NCBI RefSeq assembly: GCF_002105155.1
Contig: NW_019029030.1
Coordinates: 186,001 to 250,000, forward strand
DNA from: Lobosporangium transversale
Lineage: Eukaryota; Mortierellomycota; Mortierellomycetes; Mortierellales; Mortierellaceae
Direction of reading: 5' to 3'
Length of the DNA: 64,000 nt
Below, piece by piece: positions 21,290 to 34,718 of the stretch; the stretch's first letter is position 1; every line of letters starts with the position of its first letter. The notes under the pieces are model-generated. The model searched no databases. It was not told the origin of the DNA and was given only the letters and a program-made list of their open reading frames with translations. The translations under genes and the position numbers were made by a program.

Positions 21290-21544
21290 ATCGCGCTCTC
21301 CTTTCTTTCTTTTCTTTCCTTTTCCCCATATTTTCTCTCTCTTCGTTTTTATCATCCAATCCCATTCTTTCCTCTCATTGCCCCTTATTCTTTCTCTGCT
21401 TTTCCTCTTTCAATCCATTCTCGCTGCTGCCGTTTCGTTTTCTTTTCATTTTACACAACACACAGCTATAGCAAAAAGCACACAGTATACATTGCTATCT
21501 TTCATCAATACTCCCTATCCATTTCATCTCAACGTTAGACAATC
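21290..21544 (+). promoter_or_regulatory. CT-rich leader upstream of the LRR-like gene
   Basis: About 140 bases (21297-21440) are almost all C and T on the coding strand, followed by ACACAACACACAG and ATTTCATCTCAACGT before ATG 21545. Pyrimidine tracts just before transcription starts are common in filamentous fungi. Similar tracts precede SHO1 and the membrane protein at 57328. Confidence 0.5.
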
Positions 21545-22096
21545 ATGGTCAACTTTGACAGCTATTCACATCATCGCAATGTCGAGACCCTTTCTCGATA
21601 TGATCCATGGATGCATAAACATTCCGGCACAGCAAACGAATCACACTTTTCTGATCAACATTTTCTAGAGTCACAATTAGAATCCCCCTTGTCCTCGCCC
21701 CTGTCATCCTCAACAGCCTCTCTATCCTTGGAACAAAATATGAAGTTGCGACTGCTGGAGCATCCGATCGTATCCGCAGAGCTACGACTGATTACTCAAA
21801 AGCGGATGAAGCCACAATTTGACTCATCCTCACTTTCTCCAACGAGTAACAACAGTATAACAGCTCCACGTCTATTCATCATTTTGCCAAATATTACAAC
21901 CACAACTACAATCACAACAGCAACCACAACGGCGTATGTGGAGCATCAATCGCATCCCAATGAATCTCAAGACAGGCAACCAAAACAACGACAATCCTTG
22001 TACGACCATGAGCATGATAACATTTCTCACAATGATTTTCGATTGCATTTTTTGTGCAACTTTAATGACCATGGACACCAACAACAACAACAACAA

Positions 22097-22130
<34 letters not shown>

Positions 22131-24772
22131 AGCACCAGCAGGGGACTTGCTACAGCCCAGCAATGAAATTCTACCCGAGCATGGTGGTAGATTCTTTTGT
22201 CGCGTCACATAATCTGGGGCCTGAATTAGTAGACATGGGCGCCAAAGAGGGGCGGATCTCAGCCACAATACCACCTCAACTACATATTTGCGAGTTAGAC
22301 CAAGGGTATGTTCTTAAAGATGTGGAGAGCTTTTGTCAGGAACACAAAATAGGCCTGCTAAGTCTTCTACGGACCCTCCAGTCGTCCATGCGTCTGTTAC
22401 TGGAGCAATGGGAGGAGGACGAACAACATATGCAAAATAAATTGGGCCATAAGAGCAGCAGGTGTCAGCACATGCAGGAAGAGATCGAGCAGGTGGATAT
22501 TACGCAAGCCTATACCTCTACTGCGCCTTCACATTTGCGCTCCCCTTCTTCTTCTTTTCCGGCTCTTCAGAATAGGATCGACACAGCCGTTCGATATGTT
22601 CTAAAGTTCTTTAACCTTGCAGAGCTAGAGCACATTCTACAGCCCCCTTACGATATGGACATAGCGGCTTATGATGATAGACTCTCACCTGATTTGAAGA
22701 TTGACGATTTCGATGATGAGGAGATCTCTCGGGTCAGGAAAACCATGACGAGCGATGGAATGATTCAAGGCCCTCTCATCCAGCCTAACATCGCAAAATC
22801 AACAATATCAATGACGGATCCTAGTTTTACATCAACACAAGCGACCATAGCCACGACCGCTACGACGCAGTGGCTCTGTCAGCGTCATGCAAAAGCTCGT
22901 TCTCAAGAACAGGCTCGGGAACGAATAAGGGCCGTGGTCGCTAAGTATAGAGGAGTATTCATGGAGAAGGAGAAGATGGTTGATATTTCCTTTAGAAGCC
23001 GTGAGCATGCAGAAGAGCTTTATAGAACCCTTCAAGAGCTGAGATTTATAGACAGACTCAAGGTGAGGCTTGAGTGGCAGGGTCTAAGTGACGACGATCT
23101 CTGGGCCTTGGGTGATGTTGTCGAAGAAACTTGTCTCCAGGAGCTGTCGCTGGAATGCAGTAGTGACAAAACTATTGACGGATGTGAGATACAGCCATCG
23201 CAGACAACCTTCAAACCTATCCTTGGCATGATCTTCATTCCAGCCTTAATATCCCTTACTCTCGACAACTTCCCCGCCCCATTCCCAACCCTTGCTGCAT
23301 CTAATTTCGCCGCATCAGTGAGCGAGTTTTCTTTGCGGGCATTTCAACATACCTCGGATCTCATACTGCCGAATTTGAGCAATATTCGTCGCCTGGCTTT
23401 TAACAGCTGTGGACAAGGCACCAAAGCACATGAGCTGACTGAATTATTTCGCCATTGCCCAGATCTGGCTGAAGTTCAGCTAGATTGTGATAATATCGAG
23501 GGCGCCCTACTGAAGATCTGTGAGGCTACGAACCAGCTGGACAAGATCACGTCGGTCAGGCTCTCCGAGTCATCTTGGGAACAGGCAGAGATGTTGTTTG
23601 GCAAAACTGGAGAGAACACCATCACAACACAAGTTGAGGGTGCTAAAGAATCAATGCAGGAACAACCGAAATCAATCCTCAAGAGCGTTCGTCGTAAGAC
23701 AAGGCAGTCTCCCGATCCCAACCTTCAGTACTCTGGTGTCCTCGAGAGACTGACATTATGTTGTAACTTGGATTTGTCGGAGAAGCACCAGGAAACCTTG
23801 GCGACATTAATTGCACAGAACCCAAAATTAGATACACTGGAACTTATGTGTGAGACTCGATCCATGGATCAACTGTGGCGATTCGTGATGAGCCACTACC
23901 AGCACCACCAGCAAATTCAGCAGCAGCGAGAATTTTCTTTATTGGATATTGAGCAAGCCGAATCAAGCGTAGCATCAACAACAGCAGCAGTAGCAACCAA
24001 TAGGACATCTTTCATTGCTCCTCGTAGTCCTTCCTGCTCAAGCTTCTTGCGTCTTCATCTGTTCGACGAGTCCTGCAGTCTCATGGTGTTTACTCCTGGA
24101 TTTAACCTTGTTGTCTTGCATGCCTACTCGGACAAACTTCGTCACCTACTTTATGCGTTGGAAGACATTTCGGTCGCACTCGTTATCGGGTCAAGGCTCG
24201 ATGACTGGGAGCAACTAGCGCTGCTTCGTTCACATATAGAGGAGGATGGCGTCTTCAAGTTCAAATACCTATCGTGGGTTCTTACACCCAAGGCACAGAA
24301 CGATCCTTGCTATATGCGAGAGCTCCGGGCACTTCTCAGTTCAAGGCCCGAAATTGACCACTTCTCAATCCGGGTCTATGCGTCTCTGTTTGATATCCGA
24401 AGCTTGATTCAAGCCTGGAATTGGATTGTGGAAGCGGCTTGGTTGAGCGAAGAGCACGGACGATGGATCCAGTCGTGTATAGAACATGAAGAGGAGGAAG
24501 AAGGTCGATCTATGGGGTCTGCTGCTATCTCGCCTACAGTTGCCAGGAATGGTGATGAAACACTGATGAGAAAGGGAGGAGCGAAGAAGACCTTTCACTT
24601 ACCCGGACATGGTATGATGCAGAGCTATGCGCTCTCCTTGGATGAAGAGAACGAACTGATTCTCGCCTCATCCCATTTCTATTTTCCGTCTGCCATGTCC
24701 TCCGCAGTCGCAGGTGCTCATTCTGCAGTGACTTATTCGCTCACCTTGTCAAAAACACCATGGGCCTTCTAG
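21545..24772 (+). CDS. Large LRR-like hypothetical protein with polyQ run
   Basis: One uninterrupted frame encodes 1075 residues, which is unusual here because most neighbours are split by introns. I do not recognise a named family. Residues 1-200 are Ser/Thr/His-rich with a run of about 19 Gln near 178-197, coded by mixed CAA and CAG. From about 480 the sequence has the irregular leucine pattern of leucine-rich repeats (LIDRLKVRLEW-like, LTLDNFPAPF, LPNLSNIRRLAFNSCG, CPDLAEVQLDCDN, NPKLDTLELMC). There is no F-box that I can see. The N-terminal segment about 255-330 (GYVLKDVESFCQEHKIG) could be a small helical domain. Such proteins are abundant in Mortierella. Function is unknown; protein binding is the only reasonable guess. 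Confidence 0.8.
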
Positions 24773-25916
24773 ACCATCTGTTCAAACATCATAATAATAT
24801 AAAAATAAAACTGTAATATTGGATGTCCTCATGCGTTTTAAATGGCATTAGGTACTTATATATATTTTATTATGACAAGGAGAAAAGGACACAGGTTGAG
24901 AGAATAAGGAAGAGCGACTCAAAGCTTTTATAGTAGATAGCAGGGCATATCCATCAAGAGAGTGTATTGAGGCAAGAGGAGCTTGTGGCCATGTCATAAC
25001 AACAGCAGCAACATGAAACCTCCCAAGGTGCTCCTTGTACATGTTATGGCCATCGGAGCGGGGGTTATTTGGAGAAGCTTATAGCAATGACAGTTTCTCA
25101 GAGCTAGTACCTTAACTTTTTTCTTTCTTTTTTTTTTTTTTTTTTAACACCACATTGGTATCGGTGGTCCCACCATTGACCCTCTTCAGCTAGTGCGAGA
25201 AGAGGCTCATGCGGAAGAACTTTGGGGGATAGCTCTTTCTCGATAGAGAGGTGACAATCGATCATTTGGTATTCTTGGTAATCAGGAAACCCTTGAAGCA
25301 TCAATAGGCTGTTTTGAGTGCAAAGGGGGAATGGGAAAAGAATAGCCGTGTCAAGCAAGAGAAAAAATGGTTGGTGATAAAAAAAATTCTTGAAGTTCCC
25401 GCCCAACCATTAAAGTTGTCTCTCATGGCCACGTTGACATTGATGGTTGATAAGATGCTGATCAGCAGTATCTCTCGATAAAATCTTCCTGTTGACGGCT
25501 CAGACCAATCGAAGGAAAAAAATTCACCAATCTCCCGGGACTCCAACAAATGGCTTGGATAGACTTGTCAAAGATAATGCCGTATTCTTTACAAGCAAAT
25601 GAAGTTGGAGTCATTGGATTGACTTTATCAAACACATTGGTTAAACTTTATCATCTACTCTTTCCAAATCGGATGCAATCATGAAAGGATGGTGGCACTC
25701 TCAAACTTCAGGTTTCAGTTTAACACATGCTTTTCTTCATTCATGACTACCATCAACGGGAGGGAAAAGAAAAAAAAAAAAAAAAAAAAAAAAAAGGTGA
25801 GAGGGAGGTGTAATTATTAAGAGATTAAACATTAATAAACATGAAGCTATGGGGTGGGTATGTTAAAAGCTCAAATTAGAACTTGGGAATGAGGAAGATA
25901 CAGATTTAGTAGAGAC
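24773..25916. other. Intergenic between convergent genes
   Basis: Holds the likely polyadenylation region of the LRR-like gene (ATAAAAATAAAA near 24800), a T run at about 25123-25145 and an A run of about 28 at 25768-25795. No gene was recognised; short - strand frames at 25104-25549 run through homopolymers. Confidence 0.45.
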
Positions 25917-26724
25917 CTATGCACTCGTTATCTCTAACTTCTTTGTGGTTTTCCAGGGCAATAGCCTAATGAATGCAAACTTCTTCTTCTCTTCCACAAC
26001 AGCGACGCCCCCATTTGCTGCTCTCTCGCGTTCCTCCTTCTCACGTCTCTCTGCATCTAGGTCTGTTCCCTTGGCCCTCAATGCAGCAATGCGCCTCTTC
26101 AAGTTTCTCAAACTCTTGGGCAGAGCGAATGTTTTGGCGCGGGTTGGATGCAGCTTAACCTCTGTGCCTGTTGCTTCACCATTTAATCCTCCTACACCCG
26201 ATCCAGGAACGGTCATGGATCGATTCCGGACCTCTTCCTCTTCAGATTCTTCTTCGACTGGCAGATATTTGATCTCGTTCACATCTAGAGTACTTGAGTT
26301 TGCATGTGAAGCAGAGTTATTGGCATGTGCTGTGAGTGTGTTGGAGGCACGCAGCGAGGGTGATGGTGTTTGATGTTGGGATGAGGACTGTGAGAGTGGT
26401 CGAACTTGAGATTGAGGCTGTGGATGAGGAGTAACTTGATTTCGAAGAGACGATGCCTGGCTATTAACACTAGTTTTCCTGCCAAAGATCCTGTCCAATC
26501 TTGAACGTTTTTCCTTTTCAGGACTGCCTAACTTGCCATTATGCTGTGAACCAGCATCTCCATTACTACCCTGTTGAGATGAGGCTTGTCCTAGAATTTT
26601 ATTAAGGCTGGAGTTACTTCGATTGTTGGGTACAGAGGAATTATACTCTTGCTCCTCAGCAGAGATCATATTCTCTGCGTCTCTGTCGCTCGACTCTTTC
26701 ATCGCCTCCTTCAGAACTTTAGCC

Positions 26725-26772
<48 letters not shown>

Positions 26773-27312
26773 CATTATTAGTCTGGTGATACATTCGGTG
26801 TACTCGATGCAGCTTGCATTCATAGAAGAGTCAACATGTTTTTACCTTGTGGATATTTTCCTCAACTTCCCGTTGAAGACTCTCACGCATGTTGACTCGA
26901 TAGTTATCAAACTATACAAGACCAAACAATTAGAGCATTTTAGTAAACTTGCTTAGTCCTTTTTAACATTTGGGAACCACGTAAAAAAGTACCAATAAAA
27001 ACATTTTTTTAAAATAAAAAAGAAATCGATTCTGAGCCCTCATATTGCATGAAAAGCATTTTCTCTCTTTTTAACGAGATTGTTAAGAAAGATGGCGGAA
27101 TCCAATTTAATAGTAAGATGGGTGCAGGGAGTAAAGGTATGGAGGGAAACAGTGATAATACTTGCCTGCGCAATGAGATCAATTGCAAAGGATGACAGGA
27201 TCGGGGTTGTCGCTACAGACATTGCAGAGTTCTTTCTCTGTGTATGCGATGGTGCATATGGACGAACTGGTCGAGTGAACGGGTGCGCCGCTGAGTTCTG
27301 AACGGTCGTCAT
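25917..27312 (-). CDS. Hypothetical coiled-coil, low-complexity protein
   Basis: Three exons are predicted on the - strand: 27312-27166, 26911-26846 and 26723-25917, all phase 0, for 339 residues. Intron 1 begins GCAAGT after CAG, a GC-AG intron; intron 2 contains a T(n)A(n) tract right at its 3' end. The N-terminal exon is TTVQNSAAHPFTRPV; exon 2 adds an amphipathic helix (FDNYRVNMRESLQREVEEN) that continues into exon 3. The rest is Ser/Gln-rich, with an acidic patch (EEESEEEE) and a conserved-looking basic helix near the C-terminus (FALPKSLRNLKRRIAALRAK), ending KFAFIRLLPWKTTKK. No family is recognised. The continuity of the helix across exons supports the joins. Confidence 0.65.
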
Positions 27313-27621
27313 GATGTCAAGAATATGTTGCAAAGCTTAAAGTCTGCAGTAAAAAGCAAAATAAGTTCATAAAGGTTAAAAAAGGTCATAATCACACCTG
27401 ACTACCTAGTCAAACCAACCCTGTCTTTACAGTCAAGGAGGATAATAAAGAAGATTGAGAATGTTAAGCGAGTGGATTCACGGGGGCTGCTTTGTTGGAG
27501 AGCAATGGCAGGATGCATTCGAACCAAACAGGGGTTGCAAATCAAATGATTTTTCATCATCATCATCATATAAAAAAGCACTAAAATGTTGGTCTTCATT
27601 GACTTTTTTTATCAACTTGTC

Positions 27622-27652
<31 letters not shown>

Positions 27653-28736
27653 CTTAACAAAAAAAAAAAAAGATGAACTCAATTGAAGACATATAGTTGA
27701 TATTAGTGAGCTTCTCTATTACGCATCAATTAAAAGAAGGAAAAGAAAAGGAAAAATAAGAGATGCCAATGTACCACATGCTCTCTCATAAAGAGAATCT
27801 CGAGCCTAAGAGATAGTGCCCTTTGCATAGTATGTAGAGGGAGAGGGGTTGTGAGTGTTACATCAACCAGTTTGATTAAAGAGAACAGAATGGTTATATT
27901 AAAAAGGGTATGTATAGAAAGGAGGTCATGTCGTTGGGAAGAAGGGTTTGGCAGGAACCATATCCAAATGCATGCATGGTTTGGAGAGGGAGTAGGGGAG
28001 GCAAAACGAACGTTAAAAAGGTTGACGGGTTGGGTGCATGGAATGGCTTGATATTCACGGAGAATGTGTACCTTGATTATTCTAGGTTGAAGACAACAAA
28101 AAAAAAAAAAAAAAAAAGAAATATCCACACACAGAAGGAAGGGAATTGCTTCGGGTGTAGAAATGAGGTCGAATGCAAAATGCAATGTGGAATGAAGGAA
28201 GAGGAACAAGTGATAGAAAAATAAAAGAAAAAAAGAAAAGGAAAAGAAAGAGAAAAAGAGAAGAGAAAGTTAATAAATAATGAAATATAACAAACAATTA
28301 ATAAAATGTGAGCAAAGAGAAGAGTCAGTGTGTGAGTGTACTTGAAAGAGTGAGAATCAAACATTCAACCACAAGAAAAAACCACGCCATCGGACAAATT
28401 CAGACCTTGGTTGGATAGCTACTCCTGGATTGCGGGTGGCGGCAGTCAATCAAATATGTTATCTGCACATGAATCTTGTTCAGCAAAGTATGCGTATAAA
28501 CATGCCTTTAATGCACTGCAAGGTATCATCCTTTGCTTCAGTACGTTAATTACCTCAGGGCTGGATTGCATTTGCCTTGTTTGTGTCACACATCCGCTCC
28601 CAACCCTGGGATGGCTACTCACAATATGGACAAATCAAACAATCAAACAAGAACATTGTTTGTCCGCCCCTGTCCCATCAGTCTGGCTTTGCGAATATAA
28701 AACATGGGCAGTTGACGCGAGAAAGAAAGCTGGGAC

Positions 28737-28772
<36 letters not shown>

Positions 28773-30222
28773 CAAATACCGCTTGTCGTTCCCGACAATG
28801 GAAAGATGTAGATGGGCTGATATGCCATGTGGATAAACTAAATGAAGATTAGCTACTTGTAGAGTTCCTCTCCTATCTTTACCAACGCTACCCACTTCAA
28901 ACTCGCCACCTGCAGCGGTCAGGTCTGTTGATGGAAGAGAAGGATGGCCTTTTTTTTTTTTTTGGACAGGGTACGACCTGATCAGATTTCCCGCTCAATC
29001 TGTTGACCAGGGGCAGTGCTGACTATGGTGGAGCTATTAATAAACGCAGGCATGCATAAAAGGTAAATTGTAAAACACATGCATTGATTGATGAAGAGAT
29101 GTCTCCACCTTTTTTTTTTTTTTTTTTTTTTTAAAGCAAAAAAGCTTTTTGAGTTTGAGGGTTCTTCTCTCTCTCTCCTCACTCAATGGTGTATGATAAC
29201 AGAATCATGTCATGGCAATTGGATAGTTAGATTTAAAATAAAATAAACAAAATATAAAAATGCGTGATCTTTGAATGTCATGAAGAAATGACATGCTACC
29301 GACGCGTGAAATGGATGGAAAAGAAAGAAGGATCAAATCATTTCAGCTGACTTTTCACAGTAAACCATAAAGATAAATGGAGTCCAGTACGCGTGGATGT
29401 TTTTCAAGATCCAAAGGCTGTAGAGAACAATACCGAGTTGTATTCTGAACGCATTCTTTGGGTAAAGAGCCTTGATTGGCCTGATTGGGTAAATTGCTGT
29501 ACCCTTCATTAAATGGGACCGAAAAAAAAATTCTTTAAATCCTTGTCATTGCGATTACATGGGACAGAGATCAAGCCAATTGGGAGGTTTCCCTTCTTTT
29601 TCTTTGCTTTTTGAAAATGTCAAAGGCTATGATCTGAAAGATCGAGCAGACTACAGACATCACATCTGGCACTCTGAGATTACGAAAAGAAACTGGGTAC
29701 ATGTCCTGAATAAGTAGAGATCTGATATTAATTTGGAAAAGAGTCTTTAGCTTTCTATTCTTTTTCATTTCAATGATCGGATGCGTGGTGTTCTCAACCA
29801 CACAATGGTTGATTTAGTAACGCAAGGCATCTTGTTGGCAGTAAAAGCAAAGTCAAAGAGAGAGAGATAAACGACTTTAGGTCTTGTTTAGTGTTTGTGC
29901 ATGTCTGTTTGTGTGCATACATCTGTAGTCATGATTTGAGACACAACATCGCTCTCTTGACACTTTTTTCTAACTTTTTTTTTTTTTCTTTTCTTTTCTG
30001 TATTTTTTTTTTTTTTTTTTTTTTTTCCACTTAAAACACAACACAATACACGCCCACACGCTTTCAGTCAAATCCTTTGAAAGAACTATTTCACTCACGT
30101 TTTTCTTTCACTTCATCATCACTTCCACTCAAACAATACACACTCATTCATTTATTCTTGATTCACATACATATACATACATTTATTCATAACCTCCCTC
30201 AATACACGTCATAACTCCAGAC
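27313..30222. other. Divergent intergenic region rich in A/T homopolymers
   Basis: About 2.9 kb separates this - strand gene from CDC55. I see no gene. At least eight A or T runs of 15 or more bases occur (for example 27626-27651, 28099-28117, 28740-28772, 29111-29132, 30004-30026), including one T(n)...A(n) pair at 27626-27671. Apparent frames over them are coded by homopolymers. Confidence 0.45.
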
Positions 30223-33200
30223 ATGGCCTCAGAAACGGAAAACTCGTGGAAGTTTGCTCAATGCTTCGGTGACAAGGGCGAAGTTGATGACATTACTGAA
30301 GGCAAGTTTTTTTTTTTAAAAAAAATGCTTGTTTGATCCATCCTTCATCCTACTTCTTATTTCTCTGCTTAGCTGGTTGCTTTGTGTTCATGGATTTTGC
30401 GCGTCGATCTACTTTTTTTTTTTTTTTTTTTTCTTCATGAACACCTCCATACAAACATTACGCGCGAACGCAACTCTAGTGATATAGTTTGAGCTCTCTT
30501 TCCTTTTTCTTCTCCCGAGCTCTTGCAGCACGACCACTACTGCTTCGTTGTTTTTTTTTTTTTTTTTTTTTTTTTAAGATGTTATTATTTGTAAAAACAA
30601 TACATATGGGCTTGAAGAGGGTTATTGGGCAGAACTTGGGGTCTTTTGAACGAGCACTGGACTAGATTACAGGACAAACGATGAATAAGAATATCCCAGC
30701 ACAATTCAGGCTCTGGCTCATTCCTACAACAATTGATCAGGATGTCTTTCTACAGGACAAGAGGGGCATTAACAGTGGAATGACAGATACACTTACACTA
30801 TTCCTTTTTTCTGAACTGTAAATGACTGTCAACAACAATGGACACTTGCAAGATCAATAAATAATATACAGGAAACCAAAAAAGAAAACAAAAAAAAAAA
30901 AAAAAAAAGACGTCATACTTTTGTGCGGACACAAGGTTGTCTAGGAGGCAGTGACAACAATAACAATAACAAACTTGAAGTTGGGGCGACCATGGAGGCA
31001 ACAGTAATATAATTACCCAGGGAAGCATGCTCCGTTATACCCTACTTTTTTTTTTCTTTTTTTTTTTTTTTTTTTGAGAGTTTCTGCTGTCGAAAGACAT
31101 TAATCATTTCAAGTCGTGTTTGCCTTGGTTGTGGAGCGCCTATGAAAGCATGTTTCCCAGCATTTGACTAACCACTGGAACAACACGCGTCCGATTAACT
31201 GATGCTATTCAGCCGTACGGATATTAACGACGATCTTTTTTGTTACATAATCTTGTCTAGCTGATATTATCTCAACTGTCGAGTTTGACCATACGGGCGA
31301 CTATCTGGCCACAGGCGACAAAGGCGGCCGAGTTGTGCTTTTTGAACGAAATGAAGGCGTAGGTCCACAATTTTTTTTCTATTTAGCTCCTTGAAGGAGA
31401 TTACTTTTGATTGTCACATCGTTCTCGATCAAAACGACTTGTGACATTAACCATACCCATTCTTTCGTCTCCTAATGCGAACCAATTCATGTTTGCAGAA
31501 AAAAGGGTGCGAGTACAAATTCCACACCGAGTTTCAATCACACGAGCCTGAGTTTGACTACCTCAAGAGTTTAGAAATCGAGGAGAAAATCAACAAAATC
31601 AAGTGGTGCAAGCGTCAGAACTCGGCACACTTTTTACTCTCTACTAATGGTAAGGATAAAAAACGGGGGGGGGGGGGGGGGAGATTTTAGAGGAATCATA
31701 TCAGAATAAACACCAATTATCCATGTTCTTGCTCAATTGGAGTACTAATCTATTATGTACCCTGTCATTTGGAATCCTGGAATCATAGACAAGACTGTTA
31801 AGCTCTGGAAAGTATTTGAAAAGTCTATTAAGGTTGTGTCCGAAAACAACCATAGTGATGGTCAACATGTACATGCTCCGAGTGCCCCACTCCGATTACC
31901 GAAGCTCACGCATCATGACACAATTGTCGCAGCAGTACCCAGAAAGGTCTATGCAAATGCCCATGCCTACCATATCAACTCAATCTCCATTAACTCGGAC
32001 GGAGAGACATATATTTCAGCAGATGACTTGCGCATTAACCTTTGGAACCTCAACATTAGCGATCAAAGCTTCAGTAAGTGGTGCTTCTATGGATCTTTTT
32101 TTTTTTTTATTTCTTTTATTTTTTTAAGTCTAAAAAGTTGAAAGGAATGTGTAATCTGAATCTTGTACTGTACGGAAATAGATATCGTGGATATCAAGCC
32201 TGTAAACATGGAGGAGCTGACTGAAGTCATTACCGCTGCCGAATTCCATCCTGTCCACTGCAATTTGTTCATGTACAGCAGCAGCAAAGGAACCATCAAA
32301 CTGAGTGACATGAGAGAATCAGCTCTTTGCGATCAACACGCAAAATGTAAGCCAACTATCCGCTCTATCGGTTCGTTTCACTTCATCCACGTGGCAGTTC
32401 ATGCTAAATTTGTTTATATCACCTCTATTCCGTTGAATTAGTGTTTGAAGAAGAAGAGGATCCTTCCAATAAGTCATTCTTCTCGGAAATTATTTCATCC
32501 ATCTCGGATGTCAAGTTCAGTAAAGATGGACGCTATATTCTGTCACGCGATTATCTGACACTTAAGGTTTGGGACATCAATATGGAGAATCGGCCAGTGC
32601 AGACTATCAATATCCATGACCATCTGCGCAACAAGCTCTGCGATCTATATGAGAACGATTGCATCTTTGATAAATTTGAATGTACATTCAGTGGAGATGG
32701 AAGGTACTTTTTTTTTTTATTTTTTATTTTTTTATTTTTTTTTTTTACTTTTTATATTTTTGTATCGTCGCTCTTCCATCTTTCTAGTAATATATTATGG
32801 CTGGATATTTTTTGACAAGCTTTTTGCCAAACTCTCTCATTCTTCTTTAGTAACGTCTTGACGGGATCATACAATAACAATTTCTATATCTACGACCGCA
32901 ATGGTAAGAATGATGTAACGCTGCAAGCAGACAAGAGCGCATTCAAGGCCAAGCGTGTCGGCTCTGCCAAAAATAAGATGATGCCAAGGACAAAGAATGG
33001 TAAGAAGGATGATATCAATGTGGAGTCCATCGACTTTACAAAGAAAATTCTTCATGCTTCTTGGCATCCAAACGAGAACTCAATCGCAATTGCAGCCACG
33101 AACAACCTGTTCATCTTTACGTACGTATTCTCCTTTGGAATTTAACTGACATCTCCATATGGATACATTGCTATTTTAAGAAAATGTCACTAACCTGGTC

Positions 33201-33261
33201 TAATTGCTACGTTCTTTTTCTCCACTATTACCCCCGTTCTGCGTCCTTAAACAGCGAGTAA
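30223..33261 (+). CDS. CDC55: PP2A regulatory subunit B (PR55 family)
   Basis: Eight exons join in phase: 30223-30301, 31261-31358, 31499-31649, 31789-32073, 32182-32346, 32442-32703, 32851-33120 and 33255-33261 (only CGAGTAA). The product is 438 residues, close to the 440-450 of the family. Landmark PR55 blocks are [91 protein letters not shown] and [10 protein letters not shown]. It forms a seven-bladed WD40 propeller that directs the phosphatase to substrates in mitosis and morphogenesis. Intron 1 is 959 bp, very long for this genome, starts with GC (G|GCAAGT) and contains four long A/T runs. Intron 3 begins with a 17-base G run 15 nt into the intron. Confidence 0.95.
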
Positions 33262-33683
33262 GTTAAAAAGAAGAACGGTTTATCTTAGTTGCACATGTAA
33301 AACCGATGTTTCCTCAGATTCATACTAATCACATATTTTCTTCCATCTGACCAGGCTGTAAATTTATAGATCACAAATATTTTGTACAGAAAAAAAGAAA
33401 GAAAAAAGAGAAAAAAAGACCAACCAGAATAAAAATCCTCCAATTGAGACCTCTTTTCCTGCGCAAATCGAGCAATATATTGAAAGTCCTCCGGTACGGG
33501 TACGGGTCATACTCTGCACAATCATCAAATTGGGATGGTTGGGTATATATCTTGCGCTTGCTTGGTTCCCAGGTACAAAAACCAATGATTTGTTATCCGA
33601 CTTTGGTATATATGTCACGTGGATTAAGGTTTAGTATAGAAATAAAATTTTCCGCCAGCTCCACCGAAACAACTTTTTTTGTG
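33262..33683. other. Short intergenic between CDC55 and MCM9
   Basis: Contains the CDC55 3' end and the MCM9 upstream region. No other gene was seen. Confidence 0.5.
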
Positions 33684-34685
33684 ATGTCTGGCACTACACA
33701 TGCTTCCATTAGCATGGTTCATCCAGAGTTAGAGAGTGAAGAACATCTTCGGGGTATGATGCAGGGCAGCTATGGATCCTATGAGCAGGATTAGTTGATG
33801 CTAGCAAGTAGTTCTTTGTTTTCCCTGAACTTACATATCCATCACTGCGATCTTCTTTTAGCGTCATTGAAACAGGCCATACTCGAAAGGCACCATGAAG
33901 AGATTTGTGACATTTTATTTGCCCCGGAAATAAACAAGCATTACTCTGTTGTTCTAGAGTAAGTCATATGATTTGGTTCGTTGGAATAAAATAAAATACG
34001 AAACGAACGGTTACTAAGATGAAGCTGTTCTATTGTACCATTGGAATCAAATAGCATTTCAGACTTAGTGGAGCATGGTGCAGATTCACAAATTTGGATA
34101 GAATTGCTACATTCGCCTCACATGGTCCTTCCGATATTGGACTCTATTCTTCAAGAGGTGCAGCAAGAACTCATCGCTATGAACCAAGATACTACCAATA
34201 TGCGATACGGCAATGATGGTGAAGGAAGGAGAAGAATGCCGATGTACTTGAAGCCAAAATGCTCTGCAAGAGTCATGGTGGTGCCCGGAGATGAATACAG
34301 AAGAGCAACAATTCCAAATTCTACAGACATTGGAAAATTCCTTTCAATATCTGCAACAGTAACTAGGTGTGTATTTTGTATGTGCAGGTGAAGGCCGCCA
34401 CAGCATCCACTATATGCTTCTACTATTATTACTTATATTTTCTTTTTCTTTTTTGCTGTTGTTGAAACCGCATGCCAATAGAACTTCAGATCCCAGAATG
34501 CTAGAAAACTCAAAGAAATATTTATGTGGGACTTGCAAACAAGAATTTGCAGTGCTGGCTGATGTGGAACAATATAATCAAGTTCCGCAGCCTACAAAGT
34601 GTTTAGCGACGAACAATGTGCGGCCATGTCAAGGTCGCAGATTCCAGCTTATTGAGAGACCACCAGGTACCTTTTTTTTTAAAAG

Positions 34686-34718
<33 letters not shown>

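Noticed and set aside
22062-22274. Frame opposite the polyQ run
   Set aside because: Shadow of CAA/CAG repeats in the LRR-like gene.
28411-28852. Two frames with long Phe runs
   Set aside because: They read through a T homopolymer of 33 bases; no family resemblance.
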